Assembly (NCBI GenBank): GCA_024529925.1
Contig: JAFEUB010000069.1
Location: 1,418,501 to 1,482,500 of the forward strand
Direction of reading: 5' to 3'
Source: Ophthalmolycus amberensis
Lineage: Eukaryota; Chordata; Actinopteri; Perciformes; Zoarcidae
Length of the DNA stretch: 64,000 bases
The translations under genes were made by a program, and so were the position numbers. Numbering within the stretch: position 1 is the first letter of the stretch; each line of letters begins with the position of its first letter. Under the pieces are notes generated by a model. That model ran no database searches, was not told where the DNA came from, and saw only the letters and a program-made list of their open reading frames with translations. Positions 1 to 11,350 of this stretch are shown here, piece after piece.

Positions 1-26
1 AGCCACGGTGAAGTCATGAAGCCTCC

Positions 27-30
<4 letters not shown>

Positions 31-76
<46 letters not shown>
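31..76. repeat. (TC)23 microsatellite
   Basis: Uninterrupted TC dinucleotides, followed by a C-rich pyrimidine stretch. Confidence 0.97.
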
Positions 77-79
<3 letters not shown>

Positions 80-531
80 CTCCCCCTCCCCTCCCCTCCC
101 ACCCATTTAGCCTGCCACTTTTTCAGCAGAAGTTTAGATCTCCGGGCCAATGTTTAATTCATTTGCACTAATGTCTCGCTCATTCTCGCTCTCCTTCACT
201 CTCATGTGCTCTGTCTCACCAGCTTAGTCCCTGCGGTTCTCTTAATAGAGTTATTTTACCTTGTGCCTCACTCACTTCACACTGATGACTCTTTCTGCTT
301 CCATTTTCTTTTTTTGCCAGTAAAGGAAAACAAAAAAACCAGCCTCATGTTTTACATGATTTGTCAGATGTATTTGGGGCTGGACGATATGGTTAATATC
401 ATTCTTAGAATGTGGCAAATAAGTCACAATATGGCAAATGACTGCTAACTGTTTTATTTTCGCTTTTAATAAAAGTTTTGCTTGGAAATATGAATTTGTA
501 CAAGAAACATTTGTTTGGGAATATATTTATA

Positions 532-564
532 AATATATATATATACATTTTATATATATATATA
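532..564. repeat. (TA)n microsatellite, interrupted
   Basis: Two TA arrays separated by 'cattt'. Confidence 0.9.
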
Positions 565-1530
565 ACACACGCATTCATTTTGTTTCTGGTGTTTCAGTCT
601 GAGTCTCTCTCTCTCTGGTCCATTGCGCTTTCTTTCCTCTACGTATCGTACCATCATTGAGCCTTTTTTATCTACCCGTCTCTCTGTTTCTGCCTCTTTC
701 TATTCCCACATCTGACAGCATGGAAAGTATGTACAGTTGTGTCTAAATATTTTGGGCATGGCTGTCTAATCAACAGTGAGCGAATTATTCACTTCTTTTT
801 CCCTCCACATACACATTCATCAATGCAGACGGACTGGAATCCGTTAGTTCTGAGCGCTGTGTGGAAAACATTTGTAGAGAAAATGAAGTATTTTCAGAAA
901 ATCATAGCAAATCATCTCATAAAATGTTGGAACACATTAATCAAAAGGAATAATGCCGTTATGGCACGCACATGTTAGCAGGTAAACATACGCCACAGTT
1001 TCTATATGGTCACGCTGTATGTTGGCATCTCTGATGTATAGATTGTTTATGAATGCAGTGAGTCTTGAGTAGAGCAGAGTGTCATTTTGAAATGTATTAT
1101 GCCATTACCGATACTTTTTGATACCATAAGTTTCTCGACAAAACTTTGTCCCTTTCACAAAACAAGCTAAAGTTGTCAAGGGTCCAAACACAAAGAGAGA
1201 AGAAATGTGCCGAATAAAATGGTCTTAACTTTAATTTATGTCAGCACTTGTTTCATCAAAGTAAACAAGATGATAAATCTGACCAGTGCTTAGGTTTTGA
1301 CCATATTGTTGCTGCATTAAAAAGGTTTGCACTTGAATTGTAATTCCTGTTTTTACCAAGTTGCTGCTCTACCGTTTATTAAATAGTTAATAAATAACAA
1401 TTCAGTCGATTTCGAGGTTCTCATCTGTTACATTTAGTTTTACAAAGTTAGGAAAGCAATGTTTAAATCAAGCCGTTACGTTAAACATAAAGTAATTATC
1501 CCAGTCTCTTCCACACAGTGAGGCACACAG

Positions 1531-1562
1531 CTTATCTTATCTTATCTCTTATCTTATCTTAT
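1531..1562. repeat. (CTTAT)n pentanucleotide repeat
   Basis: Six CTTAT-type units with one slip. Five AGATAA (GATA-type) motifs on the minus strand arise from the repeat. Confidence 0.9.
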
Positions 1563-1733
1563 TAATTAAACACCGGTATCAAAGTCCAGGTATCGGTGTC
1601 GGGCCTGAAAGAGACGGATCGGTGCTTCCTGTAGCAACAACTCTGTCCTCTGTATGTGCATGTAAGTCTGTCTGCATTAGTGTGAGACTTGGGTTTACTT
1701 TTCTTTGTACCACTTTTCCTTGAACTCTACAGA

Positions 1734-1735
<2 letters not shown>

Positions 1736-1764
<29 letters not shown>
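1736..1764. repeat. (CA)n microsatellite
   Basis: Continuous CA repeat followed by 'cccacacccaccc'. Confidence 0.97.
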
Positions 1765-1766
<2 letters not shown>

Positions 1767-2094
1767 ACACCCACCCACTCCTGACATCTCTCCCTGTAGG
1801 CCAGACTGCAGAGCGCTTGGGGCCATGTTGTTTTGTCTTCTGATGGACAGACAGACAGACAGACAGAGGGAGAAAAGAGAGACTTACCCTGGCCAGTGAT
1901 TACGCCAGTTTGACACCACAGATATGGAGGGGGGGGGGGGTGGTGAAAAAGGCAGCGTAGAAAACTGTGTGGAGATGATATGAATAACAATGTACGCGGT
2001 GTGTCTCCCTGGACCCTGATAACCTGCAGACCAGAGCCCGGTCCCTGTGACAGGCTGGCCTTTGTGGCCACTTTATCCCGCCTGTACACTTGTA

Positions 2095-2178
2095 AGGTAG
2101 AGCCGGGATAATCGCGCCTAATCTAATTAAGGCTAAAGAGGGCCATGACTGAGGCTGGCCAGAAGCAGACTGGGCACA

Positions 2179-2220
<42 letters not shown>

Positions 2221-2345
2221 AAGAAACACAGCTCAGCGGCAAAATCCTGTTTGCCTCAGAAAAATAAGGTTGTCATATTGATTATGCAGATGAGGGACTA
2301 ACCGGGGCTAACTGCATCTCGGCCAGCCGGTTCCAGCTGACACAG
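2095..2345. promoter_or_regulatory. Candidate conserved non-coding block around a CA repeat
   Basis: Non-repetitive flanks with 'cctaatctaattaaggcta' on the left and 'gattatgcagatgagggac' on the right of the (AC)18 array. Regulatory role is inferred from texture only. Confidence 0.22.
2184..2219. repeat. (AC)18 microsatellite
   Basis: Uninterrupted AC repeat. Confidence 0.97.
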
Positions 2346-2794
2346 ACTAAAGAGAGGGATCCAGAGAGAGGAAGAAAGGATTAGGACACATTTAGCTTTC
2401 TTTATTCTCTCTCTACCTTTCTGCTTGTCTTGTTTTATGTTGAGAAAAGCCTTGTTACCCGTTGTGTGTGTGTGTGTGGAGAGCTTTTTTTTTGGAAAAG
2501 GTAGACGTCTAATATTTAGTTAAAATTTACGAGTTACAGTAAACATGACGAACATGACCTACAAATAATTCCAGGCGCCTTCGTAACAACTTTTATTGCT
2601 GGAAAAAGCGAAGGTTTTGTGACATTATGGTGAGCAGTAATTTGAAATACGGCTCTGACGGCATTGACACAATTAAAAGCAAGCGAACCGACAAATATAC
2701 AGGGACAGCTTCATATATTCAGCAAAAGATGAGATGAGAGAAACAGAAACTGATAAAGCAACATCTCTCAGTGCTCTGTTCATGCTGAGACTAA

Positions 2795-3030
2795 CCATTA
2801 TTTTATAATTATTGATTAATCTGTTGATTATTTTTTTTTTATAAACAGTTGTCAAAAGTATGTCAAGACATCTTCAAATGTCTTGTTTTGTCCCACCAAC
2901 CCGAAACTCAAAGGCATTTAAATCAAATACAGAGAAGCAGTAAATCCTCACGTTTGAGAAGGTTGAACAAACAAATATTTGGCATTTTTTGCCTGATTGA
3001 AAGACTTAAACAATTATTCAAATTAGGTAC
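2795..3030 (+). mobile_element. AT-rich MITE-like teleost repeat, copy 1
   Basis: The copy has 'actaaccattattttataat', 'gattaatctgttgatta', 'gacatcttcaaatgtcttgt' and 'cctcacgtttgagaaggttg'. This block order is one I recognise from a very common teleost non-autonomous element with ends near GGGCTGCAAC. It shares a 24-bp core (2867-2890) in inverse orientation with the copy at 28.4 kb, with three mismatches. Confidence 0.65.
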
Positions 3031-3214
3031 AGTTGCTTGTAAGGACATGTTGTGGATACATGGCTATTAATAAACTGTCTGGTTTGTGTTTGTGTCTGTG
3101 TGTGTGTGTGCAAATTCGTGGCTGCCTGTTTATGTGTACACACTTGTCTTCAGGTGTGTGTGTGTGTTTTGTGTGTGTGCAGCCAGCCGGCAGCAAGATT
3201 GCTATTTCCCCCCT

Positions 3215-3375
3215 CTGCCCCTATAGAAAGGCCCGGGTATTCTCTGGATGAGGGTGTGATGTACAATTGAAGGGCAGGATTGAAACTGATTACCTTGTTA
3301 ACTCCTGGCACCCACTGGCAGCTTGAAATAGACCTGAGCACCAGGGCCTGATTTGCAAATGAATTACCTCTCCCC
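3215..3375. promoter_or_regulatory. Candidate conserved non-coding element
   Basis: About 160 bp of unique, balanced-composition sequence between GT and pyrimidine-rich repeats. It ends with the 10-bp palindrome ATTTGCAAAT (3351-3360), an octamer-like half-site pair. Confidence 0.35.
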
Positions 3376-3582
3376 TTCCCCTCCTCTCCATTTCCCCCGT
3401 CTTCCTCCCTCTCCCCCGTTCTTTTTTTTCTTCTGTCCATTCTGTGCCAAGATCATCTTTTTATATTGTGCCATGACAGATGCTGTGCCGGGCTGCCATT
3501 GTTCCCCATCAGTTTTTTTGGGGCCACGAGGAGAGCCAAAAGATTTCCACATGTGATTCTAACACAAGCGTGTGTGTCTCTT

Positions 3583-3607
3583 CCCCCCCCCCCCCCCCCC
3601 CCCCCCC
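3583..3607. repeat. Poly(C) 25-mer
   Basis: Twenty-five consecutive C. Confidence 0.95.
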
Positions 3608-5094
3608 ATAGCCCGGTGCTTCATTCTTTGTGAACCAGCACTGAAATCTATAGAGTTTTGGAGCAGGCGGACATGTTGGGGAGTGTCATTGTTTCCGTCT
3701 CAATAACGGAGAGGTATTTCTCTGATTAGGAACGGTTCTAATTGGGAGGTATGAAAAGGACCACCGGCTATTGAAGGAACCGCGGGGAAATTGATTGCTC
3801 TCCGTGCCTCTCCGTCTTTGTCCCACTCCCTTCTATGCAACACACTAAAGATAAGTCCATTTACTTTCAAACTTGACCCCAGCATTCAATTCTCCACTGC
3901 ACCAGAGTTGGTATGTACAGGCTATAGGAGGAGGGACTGTCTGTAAGGGGACGCACTCGCTCCACGGCGTTGCATGTTTGTTTAGATGCGTGTGTGAATG
4001 GAGCGGGGGTGACGGTTCAGTCGGCTCGCTCAAAATGAGTTGAAGACGGTTCCTCAACCATGACCTACTGATGCATGATGTGTTTCTTTAATAGCAAAAC
4101 GCGTGTCGGGTCCTAAGCTCAGGCACAGGGGTCTAAAGTAGGCACACAGGTTTTTTTAATCCATATTTTCAAAATTGGACGACTAATGACCAGGTTTCAC
4201 AAGATTCAGATTGGTATGTTGTGAAATTTTAATGACTTTTGCTAATTTTGCAATGATTTTGATATTCGAGAGTTTAAGCGAGACATTTTTAAGATGTGAA
4301 AATAAACTCGTCAGTGCTCTCTGGTGACAAACTACGTGATGTGGAACTGTTTCTAAATTACCTTCAACCTAGTTCCTTCTTATCAGCCGACATATACGGC
4401 GATACTGATGTACCTGCAATAGGCTAACATCGGCTGATATATTGGTCTGGCAGAGTTAGCCATCTCGCTAAAAGAGACAATAATAAAGTATTCACACGGA
4501 CAGAAAGTCACCAGTTCACACAGAAACGCTTTGATCTGTAACACCGTGACTCTCATCTCCATAACTGGCCTCTTCTTCCCTTCCCTTCTTTTTTTAAATT
4601 TCAATTATGCTATTAATGTCCACTTCATTCAACTAGCCAGTGGTGTTGAAATAGGTCTTGTTATTGCTGACACAGTCACCTTCTTGTAAAGCTTGCACAA
4701 AATGAAATGAGTCAAATTGTCTGTGTAGGATAAACAAGTGCTGTTTGGTTTGGAGGAACTGCTTCAACTGTAGCTATAAAAGTGCTTATTAATTAAAAGT
4801 TCTGTCAAATGTTTACCCCTGGTGCAGAATGACAAAACACCTGTTTCTTAACCATTCAAGTGATAGAAATCTTGCAACTTTTCGAGAAATGTAGTTAAAT
4901 TCCTGCTCCACAAGTGTTTCAAGCACTCTCTTTCTCTCTTTCTCTCTCGAGCATTGTCCATGACCAGGTGTCAGATATGGGCCACGTATGAACAGGTGTG
5001 TGTGTTTATATCACAGAGAACAGAAAGGCCCGCCATAAATCAGCTTCTTCCTTTCTTCTTCCTCCTTTTCTGACTTTTTTTTATTGACTGCACT

Positions 5095-5200
5095 TAACCC
5101 TCCCTTCAGAGAAACATAAAGTGCTGAATTTGTTAGCCCCATTTTTAATGGACTGCTTTTCTCCACCATTTTGGGATTATGCTAATGTTTAGCCCCCTCC
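5095..5200. promoter_or_regulatory. Candidate conserved non-coding element
   Basis: Unique block with 'gtgctgaatttgttagcccc', 'tttttaatggactgc' and 'gattatgctaatg'. It is AT-rich with TAAT cores and stands out from the repeat-rich surroundings. Confidence 0.3.
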
Positions 5201-5537
5201 ATTGGGAAAGGGGGGGAGGGGCGTTGTATGGCTGCATGTGTGTGTGTGTGTGCACATGCCGAATTACATAGAAAGCATAGAAGCATAAGTCTGTGTTTTG
5301 TTCCCTCTCGTGTGTTCTGCGTGGAAGAGTGACAGCCCCTGACTTACCCTTGCATTATCCCTTCCTGAGAGAGTGTGTGTGTGTGCCCCCCCCCCAGCCC
5401 TCCTCTTAGCTGTATAAAACCCTGAGAGGTAACTCTGATAGTACACACAGAAGAATACAATTTCAATTTCAATTGGCAGCCCTGTTAAAAAGGAACTATG
5501 GAGATGGCAATCAGGCCTGGGGGAAAGCTGAGCTCCC

Positions 5538-5540
<3 letters not shown>

Positions 5541-5570
<30 letters not shown>
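5541..5570. repeat. (GT)15 microsatellite
   Basis: Uninterrupted. A second (GT)n array follows at 5670-5692. Confidence 0.97.
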
Positions 5571-5576
<6 letters not shown>

Positions 5577-5825
5577 ACTGCTTAATATCAAGCTTTTGCC
5601 TTCTATTAGTTAAACAGGCAGATGTCACTGATGTGGACTGTGTATTAGTTCATTGTGTGTTTTATTTATGTGTGTGTGTGTGTGTGTGTGTGAGTGAGTA
5701 TGCTCGCTCTGGTGTCCCCATCACATTGACTCTTTAATAAATATGCCTGCCATTCTATCAGCAGTCAAACAACATATGAATGCTCAATGACACGCTTGAC
5801 AAGACATGCAACTGTGGCAAATGGG

Positions 5826-5827
<2 letters not shown>

Positions 5828-5874
<47 letters not shown>
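5828..5874. repeat. (AC)n microsatellite, 47 bp
   Basis: Uninterrupted AC repeat. Confidence 0.97.
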
Positions 5875-5877
<3 letters not shown>

Positions 5878-7142
5878 TGATGAGTGATGTCTCTTTCATA
5901 GTGTTACAGTGTCCTGTCTTCCCTTTGCTCACTATCTCTGACTGATATCAGGCTGAGAGGCTGCTGGAGGCCAAAATGTTATTTCTGCAGCTAAGGTGTG
6001 GAACAAAAAAAGAGATGGGTACACTTAAAAAGAAAAGAAACAGAGTGGTGCTTACAACGTGGTCAGAGGTTTGTAATCTTTCCCCCCAAAAAGGTTCTAT
6101 GTGGTCCAACACAGCTTAAATCTGGACCCCTGCTTATTCAAATTTAAAGACCATTTCACAGCTGCTGTAAATGATAATGGTTTCAGTTAGCACATTTGCA
6201 TTCATGTGATCGATTTTCAAGATTAAACCAACCAACAAGTAATTCAACTTTAGCTACTTTGATAATCTGTTTAATGGATTGTGTCATACATGTGAAGCAG
6301 AAATGACAAACATTCCCGACACTGAATACTGTTTGTTTCAAGTAAAATAAAAAGTAGCAGCTGTTAATGGGGAAATAAAAGCATTTTGTCAAACTTGTCA
6401 GCTTAAAAGAAGTCTTGTTATATTGACTGTCATATTGACAGGTTAGCTACTTTCTTTTTGCAGTTTTGGTAAGTCAATGTCCAGCCTATGGGCGAGGTGT
6501 GTTTTAAGGTCAGCGTAAGACTTTCTGGTTCACTAGTGTTTGAGACTATTAACTCCCCATACATTATATCTAGAGCATGACGGAGCCATTACTGTGACAC
6601 AAACAACCATTGACTTTTTAATTAATTTAGTTTTTTATCCTTAAACTAGAGGATATTTATACAGTACTGGATTGCAGAAAAAAATAGGGGAGAAAATATG
6701 GTGTTAATAGGGCCGGTGGAAGAGAGCCGGTGAAGTGTGCCTGCTATGAAGTGATACAGCTGACAGTGAAAGGGTTAAAGCTTCCACACTCAGGACAGCA
6801 GGCCCGAGAGGTAATGCATGGCTGATGAGTGCTGCGCTAATGGGCAGCTCTGTTAGCCGGGAATCAAATGACTGCCTCTGCATTTTAAGTCCCTCTGTCG
6901 CCGCCATTGACTGACTAAAGATATTTATCTTCGCCGTGTCAAGGGGTGGAGCAGGAGAGGAGGAGGGGTCAAGTCAGGAGAGGAAGAGAAAGAGAGAGAG
7001 AGAGAGGGGGGGGAGAAGTGGAGGGCATCTTTAGAAAAACCTGAAGACCCCGAATGCAATTATTAGAAACTTGACCACAAATGACAACTTTTCTGATACC
7101 GGCGCTGTAATTAATTGTCTTCTAGCAGGAGTGCAGGGGTTT

Positions 7143-7158
7143 GGGGGGGGGGGGGGGG
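7143..7158. repeat. Poly(G) run
   Basis: Sixteen consecutive G. Confidence 0.93.
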
Positions 7159-7529
7159 AGAGGAGGGTGAACAGCTTAAGGACCCTCTTTAATGACACAG
7201 TGAAGCAAAACATGTACTTATAGTACTTGTATGTGACTTCTATAGAGGCCAGAAGAAAACGCAGGTGAGACGAAGAAATATGCAAATCTGAAGAAGTGGA
7301 TTAAATCAGATTAAAAGAAGGAGAAAACAAGCTGGAATGAGGAAGCAGAAAAGTGCACACTGTGATGGATCCAGTGACCATGTTAAATTGGTTATATTGA
7401 CCTTGCCAGGGCTCAGTTTAACACTCACACTTGTTTGTCTTGTTTTACTTAATTGACCTCAGATAACTGATTACCATTTCCTGGAACAACAGTACATTAC
7501 TCTCTCTCTCTCTCTCTCTCATTCTCTGA

Positions 7530-8330
7530 CCCCTCCCTCTCCCCCCGGCCAGTCTTTGTCAGGCTGTCTTTCTCTTTCTGTCATGTAGATATAAAGAGAG
7601 GTACTCTGTGCACCAAATACTGCAAGTTCCCAGAAACGCAATGATGCAATGTATCCGAAAGAGATGACTGGCAAATGTCTATATCGCAAAACGGCGCGTC
7701 AAAAAATTTCCAAAAGAAACAAACAGACGGAATGGCGGAACAGCAAAACGAAATGGGCGAGACAATATGTTGCTATTTGGCGATGGAATCAAATATATGA
7801 AATGAAAGTATTTTGTGTCTATTTTATATAATCATTCTATTGGTACATTTTGCTATTACTGGCTACTTGTCCAGACTGTGAGCAATGAGCAGTGCACAGA
7901 GAAGAAGTCGTGGCTACACCAGAAATATAGTTCTTTGCCCCCAAAGGCTGATCCGTTGTGAGACCGATAGCCGGCGGGTTTCGAGATTGCTCGTCCATTA
8001 ATACGATATCCGGTTCGCCGTGTTCCTCCGCCTGATGTGAATGCAGCGCAAGTACAATTTTAATGTGCCACAAGTTCAGTTTCGTGATTGAGGGCAAATA
8101 AACGACGTGACTGTCACAGTGTATCACGGATCGCTGTCTGTCTGCTTCATCCCCGTCTGTCGTCACTTCTTCGTCTCCCCCTCCATCACTCCCTTCCCTC
8201 CCTCCCCCGCCTGTGTGCCAGCGCTATAATGTGCTCCTATGGTTGTAGTAAGCCGGCCACAGTGTCTCTGAGGCCTTGTGCTACACCACCATTACTATCT
8301 GGCTTGCCTCCACTACAAATTGGATGAACA
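7530..8330. other. Unassigned intronic sequence
   Basis: Nothing nameable. A 60-codon + frame at 7649-7831 is Lys/Arg-rich but has no splice acceptor in the right phase and no resemblance to the RSRC1 RS region. I leave it as non-coding. Confidence 0.4.
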
Positions 8331-8595
8331 GGCACTGACACATTTTCAATATTATTACATTAAACCAAGTGGATTTTGATTGATAACCTAATATTGGCCT
8401 AATGCAAAACATCAATCATGGCAAGTATATTAATTATTTAATATTGTGGTGTAATTCAGAAATCGATGCTGCCTCTGCGTTGAAGGCACAGAGAGCGGAG
8501 GGAGGGAGGGAGATAAGGAGAAGAGGAAAGCTCTGTCCCTGAAGACCTCAGCAGATTATATGATGTTTTGAAAAGAGAGATGAGGATGTAAAATG

Positions 8596-8598
<3 letters not shown>

Positions 8599-8631
<33 letters not shown>
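8599..8631. repeat. (TG)n microsatellite
   Basis: Uninterrupted TG repeat. Confidence 0.97.
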
Positions 8632-8632
<1 letters not shown>

Positions 8633-8894
8633 TGCCAGCTGTGTGCATCTAATGGATAGAGTGATCCCTTCGGCCCTGGTGCGGACAGTGCTGGACAGCT
8701 TGCCCTTGATAAAGTCAAGACTACAGATGACAGAGTGGCGGATTAAATGCAAGTGAAGAGCTTAATAAAGGTTGGATCACAAAAATAAAAGACAAGGGGG
8801 GAAGAAAAAAAAGACGTGGTTATAAAAAAAAAGGAGTGGGGGGGGGGGGAGAGAAAAAAGCAACGGGAAAAGAGTGGAGGAGGAGGAGGGATCG

Positions 8895-9095
8895 AGCGCC
8901 GTGGTTCCCCTGTGTTGGATTGTTTCTCGCTAATTGCGCTTCATTAGCGGATTACACACACTGTCACCACGGTAACAAATGTCTTGCTGTCTGGTTGCCG
9001 GGCGCCCGTCATGTATAATGAATGTGGCGGGATGTTTGTCACAATGTAATGTAATTACAGCGAGATGAAGTTTGCCTTAAGTGGTTGACTTGTCT
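8895..9095. promoter_or_regulatory. Candidate conserved element with inverted TAAT pair
   Basis: The arms CGCTAAT (8928-8934) and ATTAGCG (8943-8949) are perfect inverse complements 8 bp apart. The block continues with 'ggttgccgggcgcccgtcat' and 'aatgtaatgtaattacagcg'. Confidence 0.35.
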
Positions 9096-10017
9096 GCATG
9101 TGGCTCGGCAAACATCCTTTCTTCACCACTTCTTTTCTTGTTTCTTACTTTTGTTTACATTTCAGTCATTCCTTCATACCGCTGTTTAGAAATGAATGGC
9201 GTATAGGTTTGTGGTCACACTGGGTACTTGGCCTGATGGAGGGAGGGATGGCTGGAGGGATGGAAGGAGGGTAGGATGGATTAGACAGTATGTAATTTTA
9301 GAGATGGTGTAGATTTACACTGTGATGCTGCCGGCTGCATTAGCAACTGAAGCCTGTCGATAAGCCTTCCTCTGTCTCTCTCTCTCTCTCTCTCTCAGCA
9401 CACACACATGCACACGGCCGGGGTGGAGTTGTCAGTAATGGGGGGCCAGAGTTGGACGGGGGGGGGGGGGTGCAGGGATCGGGGGCTGTTTGTGTTCTCT
9501 TGATCTGTTGATTTCCACTGCTGCAAATTTGAAATGTGCCAAAATAGCATCTATTATTTACTGCCAATTTGCTCTTTTTAAAACCGACTGCACCCCCCCC
9601 CCCCTCCTCCTCTTCTTCCACTTCCATGGCTCGCCATTCTGCCGTTGCTACCCTGATAATCATACACACACACACTTTAAAAAAAAATAATTCACAGATA
9701 ATAAACTGAGTTCTTTCCCTGTACTGGGATATTATTATTATGACTGCCAACAATATTAGCTAACCTCTGTCTGGTGTGTATCCACACGCACACTAACGCA
9801 CACAGCACTTCAGTCTGAAAGGAAACGATTAGGATAATTCTTCCTCATCTGTTTTCTTTTCCTTTTGCTTTACAAAAAACGTTTTTGATGTCATGAAGAT
9901 CAATTTCTTGCACAACCATTTCCATCCAGCTCATAACTGAAAAGAAAATCAATAAGATGGTTATGACCACTGCTGACTGCATTTTAACTGAAACAATTCT
10001 GAACTAAATAGAACTTA

Positions 10018-10258
10018 CATGACAATCGATTAATTGTTTTCGTCATTTTTCAAGCAAAAATGTATTTAAAAAAATCTCTGGTTTCAGCTTCTTAAATAAT
10101 GAAACAATCTGTTTTTCTTCATCTTCTAGGAAAATAAACTCAAAACCTTTTGACTGATGGTCTGATGGACTGATTGAGACCAAACAATGACTCTTTTGAT
10201 TGAGAAAATAATGGGTTGATGATTAATTAATAATGAAAATATATATTCCAACTTATCA
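10018..10258 (-). mobile_element. AT-rich MITE-like repeat, copy 2
   Basis: The copy reads 'gacaatcgattaattgtttt', 'cagcttcttaaataatgaaa' and 'gattgagaaaataatgggtt', ending in 'gattaattaataatgaaaat'. It is the same family as the copies at 2.8, 28 and 44.4 kb, in the opposite orientation to copy 1. It ends about 220 bp upstream of the 37-nt exon. Confidence 0.6.
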
Positions 10259-10479
10259 GAATTAGCTACAGGTATTGTTTCACAAAATGGTTCAAATGTT
10301 CATTGGTTCCGAAATGTTCATTCAAACACACTTGAACACAGTTTGTTCTTCTCTCTCCCTTCTGTGTGTTTTCTCCGTGGATGTGTGTATGCGCCTGCAA
10401 AAAAAATGTCTTTTTTTTAAAATGACGTTTTGTGTCTGCGCTTTATTTACAGTAGTGGAAATGTGTTGTTGTGTTGCAG

Positions 10480-10516
10480 GGACGCCGCGAACATCAAAGG
10501 CAGATTAGAACATCTG
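10480..10516 (+). CDS. RSRC1: RSRC1 internal exon (37 nt), start of the conserved coiled-coil region
   Basis: The acceptor is TTGCAG at 10474-10479 and the donor is the perfect consensus gtaagt at 10517-10522. The first base completes a codon split with an upstream exon; the next 36 bases read DAANIKGRLEHL and end in phase 0. Human RSRC1, as I recall it, has SGNIKAGLEHL here, followed by PPAEQAK, which is what the next exon supplies. RSRC1 (SRrp53) is a nuclear SR-related protein that acts in 3' splice-site selection; this segment follows its RS domain. The acceptor is weak: the 18 bases before it are GU-rich rather than pyrimidine-rich. Because 37 is not a multiple of 3, skipping this exon would shift the frame. 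The preceding exon, expected to encode Arg/Ser/Glu/Lys-rich sequence, was not found in bases 1-10479. Confidence 0.82.
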
Positions 10517-10979
10517 GTAAGTTCTATTTGACACCCCCCTTTTATCCCCTACAGTACACACACACACACATACTTTGATATCTGCATTCCTAATGAAACC
10601 TCCGGCATTGGAGCTGAACACCTGCAGTTACAGGCAGGGAGAGAGACACAGAGAAAGCGTAGTAAACAGGGATAGAGGGAGGGGAGTGTGCCCCCTAGGG
10701 CTTGGTCCACCTTTTATATTGGCGTTTCATTTATCCCAAATTCTGCCCCCACACACACACACACACACACACAGACAGAGACAGGTTATCCACCTTCATT
10801 GTTGCATTTTGTTGTGGATATTTGCAGGATTTCTGCATGTGAACATACCTGTTTGCTCATGGATGAATGAAAGGAGAATCTTTCAGACACACACCCTCCC
10901 TCTCTCCCTCTCTCCCTCTCTCCTTCTCCCTCGTCCTGTCAGCATGGGGGCCTTTCCTCAGTCTTCTCCCAATCCGTGA

Positions 10980-11115
10980 ATCGGTAGCCCGCTGGAAACG
11001 CTCTCCCGGGACAGCCCTGAAAATTTAATCGCCGACGTTTTCCAGCGTTTCTCTCGCTCCTCGCTTTAATACGGGGTCAGAGAGCCGTGCAACAAAGTGA
11101 AAAGGTTCTCTCTCC
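10980..11115. promoter_or_regulatory. Candidate conserved non-coding element after the 37-nt exon
   Basis: GC-balanced unique block with 'aaaatttaatcgccgacgtt' and several CpGs, 460 bp downstream of the donor site. It could be enhancer-like or splicing-related. Confidence 0.28.
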
Positions 11116-11224
11116 TCTTTTTGGGTGGGAAGGAACCGAGGTTTGATGTGCCCCTTATTCCTGGGGATGAATTATAGACAGGGGTTAGCGAGGGTCCTGG
11201 CTCTCTGTGGATGTCACATGCCCT

Positions 11225-11350
11225 CCCTCCCGCGCCTCATTGCATACTAAACCTGCAGCTCCCAGCACCTTTACGCAAATGACCCCCCCCCCCCCCCCCC
11301 GCCCCACCACGCACTACGCAAATGACCCTGAATATGCCACACAAATGACC
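11225..11350. promoter_or_regulatory. Candidate element with three ACRCAAATGACC motifs
   Basis: ACGCAAATGACC occurs at 11273-11284 and 11316-11327, and ACACAAATGACC at 11339-11350, all on the + strand. A poly(C) run lies between the first two. Confidence 0.35.
11283..11300. repeat. Poly(C) run
   Basis: Eighteen consecutive C, lying between two copies of an ACGCAAATGACC motif. Confidence 0.93.

Larger units (their letters stand above)
1..10479 (+). other. RSRC1: RSRC1 intron (3' part)
   Basis: No exon was recognised here. It contains microsatellites, MITE-like copies near 2.8 and 10.0 kb, and several non-repetitive blocks listed separately. The intron's 5' end, or an exon I failed to see, lies upstream of the window. 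Coding-looking frames here are short and run through CA/GT or poly-purine DNA. Confidence 0.65.

Noticed and set aside
7649..7831. Lys/Arg-rich 60-codon frame considered as an RSRC1 RS-domain exon
   Set aside because: No Ser-Arg repeats and no suitable donor ending in the phase required by the 37-nt exon.
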